NCBI GenBank assembly: GCA_020631735.1
Contig: CM036158.1
Location: 78,793,447 to 78,857,446, forward strand
Length of the DNA stretch: 64,000 nucleotides
Direction of reading: 5' to 3'
Origin: Saccharum officinarum
Taxonomy: Eukaryota > Streptophyta > Magnoliopsida > Poales > Poaceae
Shown one piece after another: positions 1 to 11,600 of the stretch. A model generated the notes under the pieces. The model worked only from the letters and a program-made list of their open reading frames with translations, had not been told where the DNA came from and did not search any database. Each line of letters begins with the position of its first letter. Positions within the stretch are counted from its first letter, which is position 1. The position numbers were made by a program, and so were the translations under genes.

Positions 1-712
1 TTTTTGGAAGTCGTTTTCAAGTTTTTTTCGATTTTCAAGTCTAAATAAAAATGGTAGCGATAATCGAAAAAATGAAAATGAAAACGATAAAATTAATTGG
101 AAACGAAAGCGAAAACGATTTTGCCCTCTTCCGACCGTTTTCGAAGATTACCGTATTTAGCCGGTAATTTACCGTTGGTAGTTATCGATTCAAAGTATTT
201 TAGGTTTAGTTGGCTCACATCTAAGCGTTCCATCTGCACACGCAAGCATATAAAGCAAATATCTTTTTGGAAAGGAACTATGCGGCAAGTATTTCATCTG
301 TATAGGAACGAGAAGGCAATTAGTCAATCACGTACTGTATCTTAATTCTAGCCGGTCACCACGAACACGAATGAAATCTAGGTTTTAGCTTGTTTTAGAC
401 CAAAGATAGTGTGAACCGTGGTTTTTGCTTATGATCTTGTCAATTGTGGCTTTATTTATTAGTATTGTCATGTGAGATAGGTTGAGTTTTATGACTCTTC
501 TCATGTTCTACAGTTTGGCGTATTTATCGTTTTTAGATATCGTTCTTATGGATTCCGATCATTATCGATATATTTTTCGATCGACTACTATCGTTTTCGA
601 AATTACCGAAATATCGGTGTCGTATTCGTTTCCGACAATATCGTATCGATTTCGTTTTCGAGAAAAAAATGTGAAAATAAAAGATCGATTGTTTCCGACC
701 GTTTTCGTCCTA
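1..712. mobile_element. Ac/Ds-like hAT element, one end only
   Basis: The segment is full of short A/T-rich repeats around CGTTTTCG and CCGACCGTTTTCG. It ends at 712 with CCGACCGTTTTCGTCCTA, which closely resembles the Ac/Ds 3' terminus (subterminal CCGACCGTTTT, terminal CATCCCTA). The other end lies outside the window, so no target duplication can be tested and no transposase is visible. The short open frames here are not coding. The subterminal repeats are seen directly; the family assignment is inferred from known Ac/Ds ends. Confidence 0.6.
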
Positions 713-844
713 GGCTGCCTGCTACTGTCGCGTGGCAGCATCGCATGACCTAACGTGTCTCCTGGGCTCCACCAACGGCACGTCAGCACGTGCACCGCGG
801 AAGAAGAGCACTACTGTGCGTAACATGATCCCACCTCAATTATA

Positions 845-997
845 GGCCTTGTTCGGCTGGCTGGTTGCCAGCCAGCCAACAGTGCTTTTCTCTCACACCA
901 GTTCAGCCTCAGCCACCAGCCACCAGCCAGCCAGCAGTATTTTTCTCTCACAATAAATCAGCCTCAGCCACCAGCCACCAGCCAGCCGAACGAGGCC
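845..997. mobile_element. Short MITE with GGCC..GGCTGGCTG inverted ends
   Basis: A 153-bp element. Its left end GGCCTTGTTCGGCTGGCTGG is matched by the reverse complement of the right end (GGCCTCGTTCGGCTGGCTGG). A 3-bp ATA lies on each side (842-844 and 998-1000). The interior holds two copies of a CAGCCTCAGCCACCAGCCA motif. No coding capacity. The 3-bp duplication suggests a PIF/Harbinger-type MITE, but the superfamily is not proven. Confidence 0.7.
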
Positions 998-1479
998 ATA
1001 GATTCTGCTAAAAAAACTCAATTATTGACCTGCTTCAACTAACCACCAGTGCTTAAGAGCTCCTCCTCTAAACTTCAGACCTTTAAAGTTTTAGAACATT
1101 TTACCTCGGTTATACGAAGTTAAAGTTGTAACGTGAGGTGGGCTAAAGTTTAGAGTAAACTTTACCCTAATCTTTTGAAAAATTTAGCTCTAAAATTTAG
1201 ACAAAGAGATCCAAATAGGCTCTAAATAAACCGGAAAAAATCGAAATTTATGCAGTATCACCTTTTCAAATCTGAATGCCATATATCATATATGTGAATA
1301 CATAAAGAAGGAAATAAGGGTGACAGGAAATTAAAACGCGTTGGTCGGTGTTAGGTGAGCTGCCTTCTCCTCATGCTGCTCATTCCTTCCCCACGGGCAG
1401 GTCGGCTGGTTGATTTGTCTTACTAATGGGCTAGTGCGTGCTCAGCATCCTGCCCGCCAAATAAAATTACGACTCAGGC

Positions 1480-1719
1480 ACTGTTTAGTTCCTTCAAAAT
1501 TCCAAAAATTTTATAAGATTTCTCGTCACATCAAATCTTTGGACGCATGCATGGAACATTAAATATAGGTAAAAAAATAACTAATTGCACAGTTTGTCTG
1601 TAAATGTCGAGACGAATCTTTTGAGCCTAGTTATTCCATGATTAGATAAATTTTACCAAATAACAACGAAAAATGCTACAGGAACTTTACACACACTTTA
1701 CAACCATCTAAACACACCC
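1480..1719. mobile_element. MITE of the grass GTTTAGTTCC family
   Basis: It has the body conserved in other copies in this window: CACATCAAATCTTTGGACGC, ACTAATTGCACAG, GAGACGAATCTTTTGAGCC, then a terminal CTAAACACACCC that inverts the left CTGTTTAGTT. Related copies lie at 22453, 24225, 25617, 40091 and 41305. Ends are estimated to a few bases and this copy is diverged. Confidence 0.65.
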
Positions 1720-2629
1720 TCGTACAAAGACAGGGGTCGTCATCAGGTAGCGAAGCCAGCGACCAACCAACACCTGCTACCTCTGTCCCATAGTCATAAA
1801 GTTTCTGGGTCGATGGGGTCGTGGTACGTGGTACGCTACTTGCGAGAGACTTTTACACTTTGGGTTAAAAATGAACCCGTGAATTTAGGTCGGGGTCGAT
1901 GAACCCGGATCGAGGGTCGAAGACAGTGAAGCCGTTCTAAGTGACTATGCCCTGTCCTCCCGGCTTCCTTCCGGTTCCAGTTCCAGCGGCAGCACAGCAC
2001 ATTCCCGATCATCGACCGCATATTCCTTCAGGTTTTCACTGCCTTTTGCATTTCATTGCTTGCATCACGTGTCTTCTCTCTAGAAAGCTACAGTAGCTTC
2101 CACGCTACTACCTCGAGAATATCATGCGTGTCTTGCACCAACGAATTAACCCAAGAAACATTCCATTCCTTGTAGACGACGTATGCGCAAGGAATATTTT
2201 ATTTTGAAGGCAATGTATACAGTTACTCAGTTAGGATTTAACCACTGTAGTTCTCCTGAAATGTCAAAGATAAAGCCATATATAGGACCAACATAGCGTG
2301 AAACCGTTTTTTGAAATATGAACTGTAATTTTTTTGAACGAAATATGAAATGTAATTTGGCTACATTCTTTTCAGATTGCAGGAAAATTTGACCTCTGCT
2401 TGGTATTCTTGAACGGAAGGAACAAAGAGATAAGAAGATAAAACATCTTCCTCACTTTGAATTTAGCTTAACAAGCAAACTAATCCAAATAAAAGGTCAT
2501 TGTTCATCTATATGGGTGCCCTAAGCCTCTAACCGTGATCCAGAAGACCTATTCAGGCCACGGCAGCTTAAAATAAAGCTGGAAATCGCTGATGCAGCCT
2601 GACCGAGATCCTGCTTGGCTGGCCTGCAG
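1720..2629. other. Intergenic, 3' flank of the 4CL-like gene
   Basis: I see no gene here. The part nearest 2629 should contain the 3' UTR of the minus-strand 4CL-like gene. The short open frames have no recognisable protein similarity. Confidence 0.5.
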
Positions 2630-5600
2630 CTACAGTCTCGAATGGCGCATGGAATTGGACTCGGAATAACTTGTTGGACCAGCAACGGCGCTAGCGGCAA
2701 GAGAGTCCTTGAGAAGCCTCCTGAGAACCTTTCCAGCCGGCGACTTGGGGATCGACTCCACGAACACCACCTTCCGCACCTTCTTATACGGGGACACCTG
2801 CACCATCACGAACTTGAGTAGAAAAAAAAGAGACAAAATTCCACAAACTCTACTCCTACTTCGTGCCAGTGATTCCAATCCCATCAGTCCAGGTATCAGG
2901 ATGTATCTGACTGAGAATGTGACACAATCAACTACAGCCTACAGGTTTACTACATTACAGTATATCAAATTCATTCACGGTGACCTTACTTGACAAAGTC
3001 AGGAACAAACAGATTATTTGACGCTAGCTTAGCTTTCCTCTGCAAGACTGCAACTCTCTCTCTCTGAAAAGGTTTCAAGGTTTTCTTTTTCTCGTCCACA
3101 CTGAATTTTGCGCAGCCAGAGTATCATTGTTATTCTTGAAGGAAACGATCGAGAACAATGGGAGGAGTGCATGCCAGCCTGATGTGTTAGCACTAGGTGA
3201 CGTGTAAATTGCACAATTCTTTGGAATATAAGAAAGCTACCCCAGGATCGATTCTTTCAGGGAAACGACGATATGGGGTGGCAATGCCAAATCATCTGAC
3301 CTCACTCGCGGTACCAGTTAGTTATACATTGCCATCCCTACAGATGGTGCTGGTACCCTGAGAGTGATGGAGAGCGCAGCGCATGCATGATGCATGCCCA
3401 TGGCAGTATCTAGAAAGAGCAGAGACAGCACTGGTGCACAGGTGGGGAGCATGCACAGCAACCACAAACCACCCAACCTCAATCTTCAAACTTGCTAATA
3501 TACTTGCCTCATTTTAGTTACTAGTCCTTTTTGGGTGAAAGCAACACGTATCTGTATGTACTTAGATTTATTACACTGCTTGCCCGAAATTTGATAGCTA
3601 GGAAAGGGACGTGTTATGTATACTGTGACAACATGGCAAGTTGAAGCAGAGCGAACAGGGTGTTTAGTATTTTCCTTACCTGCTTGGCCACATAGTCCAT
3701 CACTTGCGTGCATGAAAGCCCGCTTCCAGATTTCCTCACCACGAAGGCTACTGGTATCTCTCCAGCTTCTTCATCCTCAGTACTATCAGTCGAACCATAG
3801 GATTCTAAGGATTAGGCTAAAGCGCAGTGCAAAATATGAAGTACACATCAGGAACTAGCTATGTTAAAACTCACGATGTCACAGCCACATCAACAATTCC
3901 AGGGTGTTCGATCAAAATTGCTTCCAAGTCAGCTGGAGCTATCTGACGGTCAGAAAAAAAAATGGAAAAACAGTTTGTTACTAGAACGAAGCTTTTTCCA
4001 CACACACAATATACAATAATAACAATGGAGAAAATAGTGCACTTTAGCTGGGCCTGCTAAAAGAAGCCTGCATACCTGAAATCCTTTGTACTTGATCACC
4101 TCTTTCAAGCGGCCCACTATGTACAAGTACCCATCGAAATCGAAGTAAGCAATGTCACCAGTTCGCAGCCAGCCATCATTTATTGCACATGAATCCTCAT
4201 GATTCAAGTAACCTGTGAAGAAACGTGCTTCAGAATCCAAACACATATGTGAAGTCTTATTAGGATTTCACCAGCTCACAGCAGAAATAAGCACAATCAG
4301 ACCTGTTTAAGTTGTATAGCAGATTGGCAATATTCTTACCATTATCTTTGAAAGAACTACTAAGCATCTGAATGCTAATTGACAATTAAACATCAGTTTA
4401 ATAGAGTGCATGCAAAATGGTACTCGCTCCGTTCCAAATTGTAAGTCGTTCTGTCTTTTCTAAGTACATAGTTTTTGCTACTTACCTAGATATACATTAT
4501 GTCTAGATACATAGTAAAAGCTATATCTCTAAAAAAGCCAGAACAACTTAAAATTTGGAATGGAGGGAGTAGTACTTTTTGTAATTAAGTGACGGAGTAA
4601 CACAGTTAAACTCATGAGACTGTACCTTTCATTATAGCTGGACCATGGAGCCAGAGCTCCCCACAAGAGCCTGGAGGCAGGCAGCAACCAGTTTCCACAT
4701 GAACAATTCTTGCATGCATGTTTGGAGCCAGGAGTCCTACTGAAGCATACTTCTTCTGCTTTGAAGTATTGAAGCCACGAGTTCCTACAGCAGCAGATTC
4801 AGTCATGCCATAACCCTGTGAACACATTACATCGCATGACAGTGAGTATTTTTTCAGTATGAGGTTTCTCTATTTTCTAATAAAACAAGCAGTCTTTACA
4901 AAAGATTTAATGAAGTTCTGCAGAAAGAGCAAAATTGCTGCTGTGACTCAGCAGCATCACAAGCTGTACAGTCAAGAGAATCTCCTAGGACTGCAACAAA
5001 GTTGAAAAAGAACCATTACTCCAACAGTTTTGTATGTGCAGAAAATAAGATACAGATTCCAGCCTGCCATTTCAGTTCTTCAAACATAAGCACCATTGAA
5101 AGATAGCGACATCTTAAGATGCAGTTAGTGACTTGAAGCTTTTATGTCAGTAAAGCACATTTCAGTAAGTACTAGCATTGTGTAAAAGATTATAATTAAG
5201 CTATTTCTTTTTTTTTCATGTGGTGGGCCTTGGAAAAACACAAAGTCCCAACTAAGTACGTTACCCTCATCAAGGATATGTACAGGGATGTGGTGACGTT
5301 TGTCCGAACATGTGATAGCGATACCAGTGACTTTCCAATTAAAATAGGACTGCATCAGGGGTCAGCTTTGAGCCCTTATTTATTTGCTTTAGTGATAGAT
5401 GAGGTCACAAGGGACATACAAGGTGATATCCCTTGGTGTATGCTCTTTGCTGATGATGTGGTGCTAGTTGACGATAGTAGGGTGGGAGTTAATAGAAAGT
5501 TAGAACTATGGAGGCACACGTTAGAGTCGAAAGGGTTCAGACTTAGTAGGACTAAGACCGATTACATGAGGTGCGATTTCAGCGCGACTAGGCACGAGGA

Positions 5601-8600
5601 GGGAGACGTTAGCCTCGATGGGCAAGTGGTGGCCAAGAAGGATACTTTTCGGTATTTAGGGTCGATGCTACAAAAGGATGGAGACATTGATGAAGATGTT
5701 AGGCATAGAATTTCAGCCGGCTGGTTGAAATGGCGTCAAGCTTCTGGGGTTCTCTGTGACAAAAGGGTGCCTCAGAAGCTGAAAGGTAAGTTCTATAGGA
5801 CGGCGATTCGTCCGGCAATGTTATACGGTGCTGAGTGTTGGCTTACAAAAAGACGACATGTCCAGCAATTGAGTGTAGCAGAGATGCGTATGTTGCGTTG
5901 GTGTTGTGGGCACACAAGGAGGGATAGAGTCCGGAACGACGATATTCGGGATAGGGTTGGGGTGGCACCAATTGAGGAGAAATTGATTCAACATCGGTTG
6001 AGATGGTTTGGACATGTCTAACGGAGGCCTCCTGAGGCGCCGGTGCGTAGTGGAGTTCTAAAGCGGGCCGATAATGTAAAGAGCGGTAGAGGTCGATCTA
6101 AACTAACTTGGGACGAGTCCGTTAAGAGAGATCTTAAGGAGTGGAATATCTCCAAGGATTTAGCTATGGACAGGAGCGCTTGGAGATTGGCAATCAACGT
6201 GCCTGAACCGTGACCTCTTTTTGTCTTGTGCCCTTTATGTGCCTCCCTGTTTCTCGTCTCTTTTGGGTTTCATCTTTAGCCTACCCCAACTTGCTTGGGA
6301 CAAAAGGCTATGTTGTTGTTGTTGTTGTTGTTGTTGTTGTATTTCTTTTTTTTCACGAATGAATGTGAGCATGTATTTCATTAAAAGAAAGGAAATCGAC
6401 CACACCCACAGCTCAGTGGCATGAAGTACAGTGAGGTTTATTATCCTTAAGAAAACGAAAAACAACCTACGGGCTACGGCTAGTATCCAGATTACACATT
6501 GAACCAGCTAGAGCAACAAGCAATCTCAACCTATGGTATCCTACTTGAATCCACAATCTGGTCTCATCCTTGATCTTCAGTACCAAAGTGTGATAGTTGA
6601 ACACTGAACTGCTGGTTCCTTTCCTTCCAAAGTAACCAAATCACTAGGAGCACAAGGCAATTGAAACCATTGCACCCTGACTTATCAACTTGTTTCCTAC
6701 TCTGAAACCACCAAGTAGCAAGTCTGCTATTGGAATCCGGCATCACTGCTTGCAGGCCTAGTGGATGTAAGATTGAGAACCATACCTCCCCGCTAAAAGC
6801 CAGCCAAGAAGTAGGCGAGTTAGGGAGTCCCCACATTCTTGAATTTGCTGTAAATCTTTGTTTTCTTGGGTTTTTTTCTTCAAGGAAAAAGTAAAATCTT
6901 TTCCCTTTGCTAGTAGAAAGAGTAAAATCTTTGTAAATCTCATTGATAGACTCAATGGTACACATGACCATGGTCAACTAGGAAGGTCAAGTTACCCATA
7001 TTTTGTGTGTATTCATGGATGGGAATGGGCCGACCTGACCCCGTGGCCTCAAGGCTAATTTTTAGGGTTCATGAGTCAACACATTTTACCTAAAGGCTAT
7101 GGCCTTTTTTCTTCTCGAACACGCAGGAGAGTTGCGTATCAATGTATTAAGAAGAAAAGGGTTTAAGAAACCCAAGGTACAGCCAGGTTTTTAAGTAAGA
7201 ACCTAGCCGGAAAAAAAACCAAACACCCAAAAACAGAAAGAGAAAACACCTAATACCAAGAGGGGTAGGACCTGACCCAGAGAAAAAACTCCTAACAGAA
7301 ACTTAAACCTGCAAAGGGGGCAGCGCAAGGAGATGAGAGACTCCTCTAGCTCCGGGCACACTCCATAGGTGCATCTCCTCTATCAGAACTGACAGCACTC
7401 CATTGAGGTTAGAGGGAATCCCATCAAACACACACCAATTTTGGTGAATCCAAATTGACCAGGCCCCAAGAATGATGATGGAATTCAGGCCTTCTTTAGC
7501 TTGACTTTCTACTCTATTGCTTGCTGTCCCACCAACATCAAAGGAAACCTCTAGCTGTGGGGTCAAAGCCTGCAAGCTGACTTTCTGCAGTACACAGAAC
7601 CAAAATTGTCGGGTGAAGACACAAGAGACAAGCAGATGATCAATTGTTTCCTCCTCTTGGTCACACAAAGGCAGCGTTCTAGATGTGGCAAATTTGTCTT
7701 AGCAAGGCAGTCAGCTGTCCAACATCTGTTGTGGGCTACCAGCCTACCAGCCACATGAAGAATTTGCATTTGCCAGGGGCCCAGCTTCTCCAAATCCTCT
7801 CCCAAGGTCGGAAAAGGTGGCTCCAATGAACAGGGATTCGTAGGCAGATTTTGCCGAGTATCTGCCTGAAGAAGAAAATTGCCATATGTGACCTCTGGTT
7901 GCAGCGCAAAATCTGAGACAAGATCCCAAAGTCGTAAGAACTCAGACAAGACAGCCAAGGTAAGAGCTCCGCGGATATCAGTAACACATCCCCGATCAGT
8001 GAGGGCATCGTGAACTGTCCTCTTCCTTGCTCTGGTAGGAATTGCATCAAACAAGTTTGGAACAAGATGGTCCAGCCTCTGCCCATGGAGCCATCTATCT
8101 GTCCAGAACAAAGTGTTCATCCCATTTCCAACTTCTGATTTAATGGCAGAGGAGAAGAAAGCTTGGATCGAAGGGTGAACCTGGATGGGAAAGGAAGCCC
8201 AGGGCTTGTCTGGTTCTGTCTTTTCTTCAGCCAGAGCCAACGCATTCTCAGCGCCCATCCAAGCTGTTGTAAGCTAGATATGCCCAGACCCCTAGTTCAG
8301 GTGGTCTTGTCCAGGCTACCAAACAGTGTCCACCCTTCACCTCCTTTAAAGGCTATGGCCTCGCTAGTCCATTGGGTAGCATGGGTCGGCCCAAATATTT
8401 TTTCTGCTATCATGAGCCATATATATTATCAACACCTCTAGAAAAGATGAGATAAAAGATTTAAAAGTATCATGATAACACATTAAGGCTATTAGCAATG
8501 CATCAAATTAAATAAGTTTGCAAGTGAACTATGATTTTAATTTTATCTATTTTCACTTTCAAATATGATATTTCTCAACCCACTTCCAAGTATAGACTTG

Positions 8601-11600
8601 CTTAAAAGTTATGACTAATCATGCTTATTTGGAAAAAAAACGAAGAGGGTCAACAAATTTAAAAAAATGGATTGTATGTGTCGATTGGATCAAGACATCT
8701 TACCCTATTGACCCACTTTAGACATTGAGGCTGGCCGGCCCTTGTGACCCATTGACCTTGCGTTTGTAGGTTGGGTCAACTATCCATGGGTCAGCTCGGC
8801 CCATTCGCATCCCTGTGTGTATTAGTGTTACCCGGATACTTTTGTCCTATTTTTTTCTTTTTAGTTTGCCAAATCAGAGAACCTACAGTCCTACACCAGT
8901 GCTAGTGGCATTTGGCATTGTGCAAAAGAAACTTGCTGAATCAAACAGCATATACACCTGTGTCGGACTTAATATATTGCCATGTCCCCCATTGTCCCAG
9001 TGAGGTGAAAGGTGATCTGGGCATCAGGCATGCTCAACTAGGAAGGTCAACTTAAAAATTCTAAACAAGGCATGGAATCATATTTTGAGTGTTTATTAGT
9101 GTTACCCATATACTAGTGTCCTTGTTTTAGTAAAATCAGACATCATACAAGCGTCAGATTCTAAGTGGCATTTGGCATTATGCATAAAGAACCTGCGAGT
9201 CAAACACCGCACCCGCCAACCCACACCGGTTTCCATCAAAGTTCAGCTAGGCGCTGGGCGGAATCTAGGCGCTGACCCTCAGCCTAGCGCCTAGGCGGGA
9301 TTAATCGCGCCTAGGCGTTCCTAGGCGTTTTTCTAGGCGTTTTCCAATACATACTTAAATTTATTAATACATACTTAAGTACTTAAAAGAAAAGAAAAAA
9401 TAGAAGACCAATGGTCATGGAACAGGGAGAAAAGAGAAGAAAGGCCCATAAAAACGGCCCAACCCACCTTATCCACCGTTAAAAACGGCCCAGCGCACCT
9501 TATCCACGCCTCCTCCCACACCGCCGCCGCCCGCGCCTGCGCCCGCCCGAGCGCCTGCCGCCCGCGCAAGCCCGCGCGAGCGCCCGCCGCCGCTCGCAGC
9601 TCCTTCTCCCCCAGCGACGACCTCCGCCAGGCGCTCCTCCACCACCACCGCCGCCCGCGCAAGCCCGCGCGAGCGCCCGCCACCGCTCGCAGCTCCTCCT
9701 CCCCCACCGACGACCTCCGCCAGGCGCTCCTCCACCACCACCGCCGCCGCCGACGAGCCGCCGCTGCCTAGGGGTCCGCCTACCCCCATAGGCGAGGCGG
9801 ACACCCTCCGACTAGAGCCTAGTCGCGCCTAGTCGCGCCTAGGCGAGCGCCTAGCGGAACTATGGTTTCCATATTTTAGAACGTCCTCAGGCATGCCCAA
9901 ATAGGAAGGTTAACTTTAAAATTCTGAACAAGGCACATGATCATTTTGAGTGTGTTTGGATCTCATAAGATTATGCAGATAGTGATTGTAGAATCCAGAT
10001 TCTTGATTGAAAAAAGTGAGATATGTTTGAATCCCTGACTTCTAAATAGAGATTATTTAGTAGGATGGAGGTGATAGTTAGATTCTTGTAATTTGGTGGT
10101 TGGATTATAAAGGCGCCCCCACCCCCCTAAAATCCACTTGTTTGCATCTCATTTTCATTCTCACAATTTTTAGGAGAACCAAACAAGGCCTTAGTGTTAC
10201 CTAGAAATTTGTATCCATTTTTTTCTTTTGCCAAATCAGACAACCTACACGCACGTCAGATTCCTAGCGGCATTTGACATTGTGCACAAAGAACTTGCTG
10301 AGTTAGGGTCTATTTGGTTCAGCTGTGTAAAAGTTATTGTGAGCTATATGTTGTGAAAAAGCTATAAGGTGTTTGATACTTTGGTTAAAACAACTATAAA
10401 ACCTACCCCCTCTTTTTTTATCTCCCTTCAAACAGTTGTAAAATGTCTCTATTTCCACCCATTTCAAAAAGCAGAAAAATGAATGCCAAAAATAGGATCT
10501 AAGATGCTGCGAAAATTGTTCTACACGAAAGCATAGAAAAGCAGTTTCTAGGTCCACCCACTTTCTAAAAACTGGACAAAACGTAGCCTCAAACACCCTA
10601 CACGGACACTTCGTACACTTGCACCACTGACTCCGATACCCGCACTCATGACTTCATGAGCATGTATGCACACTTGTCTTCAGCTAGTTGACACTTGTCT
10701 TCACCTATCTGACACTATTAAAATATTGCATGGTTACCTACTGTTAAGTACTAACCGGGTAAAACTGAACATTTTATCTCCTATGAAAAGACTATTCAGA
10801 TTTCAGAGCAGGGCATATATTTGAGTAGACTGAAAATAGTCTCCTATATAAAAATTGATTCCCAGATTTGTGCGCAGCTCTGTTGTGTACTCTAGTACCA
10901 AAGCAGAGTCGTCCCATCAAGCATAACCAACTTGGGCAAGGTACCAACGAAAACAAACGAATGAAGTGACTGTGGGTGGAGTAGGCACTAGGCAGGCACC
11001 TGAATGAGATCGACGTGGGGGAAAGCCTTGACAAAGTCGTCGATGAGTCTGCCGCTGGACGGCGCTGCACCGGTGGACACCTGCACCAAGGATTCCAATG
11101 GCATTGCCGCTGGCTTGGCGGCATGCACCAGCGCTGCCATGATGGGCGGAACGACCGGGAAGTGCGTGACCTTGAATCTGTGGATGGCCTTAACGGCGTC
11201 GCCCGCGTCGAACCTCTTCATGACGACCACCGTGGAACCGAGCGAGAGCAGGCCCACGGCGAAGAGCGAGAGTCCATAGACGTGGAACATGGGCAGCGCC
11301 GCCAGGTAGACATTGTCACAAGCAGGTGTGGCGTACTGCGAGGCCTCGAAGCGCACGAAGAGCTCGACCGTGGCGATGAGGTTGCGGTGCGTCAGCACGA
11401 CGCCCTTGCTCCGGCCGCCCGTCCCCGACGAGTAGAGAATGGCAGCCGCGTCGTCCTGGCCCACCGGAGGGGCCGGCAGTGGCTCGGAATCGAACAGCAG
11501 CAACTCGCGGAAGGGCGCGAACTCGGGGCGCCGTCGTCCGCGAGGTGGAAGGCATCGGGGACGAGGACGACCGGGACGCGCAACGGCGGGAGCTTCCCGA

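Larger units (their letters stand above)
8816..10310. repeat. Tandemly triplicated intron segment
   Basis: A unit of roughly 250-300 bp occurs three times in intron 1 of the 4CL-like gene. Landmarks are CTCAACTAGGAAGGTCAA, GTGTTACCCATATACT, GCCAAATCAGA, GTGGCATTTGGCATT and AAGAACTTGCTGAGTCAAAC. Copy 1 begins about 6973 and resumes after the hAT at 8824. Copy 2 begins about 9031. Copy 3 begins about 9888 and resumes at 10190. Each copy has taken a different insertion, so each serves as an unoccupied reference for the others. Confidence 0.75.

Noticed and set aside
6221..6465. Poly-Cys / poly-Gln open frames
   Set aside because: They only translate the (GTT)n tail of the RTE LINE.
9375..9804. 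Ala/Arg-rich open frames of about 110 residues
   Set aside because: They fall inside a hAT element defined by an exact 8-bp duplication and consist of low-complexity GC-rich repeats.
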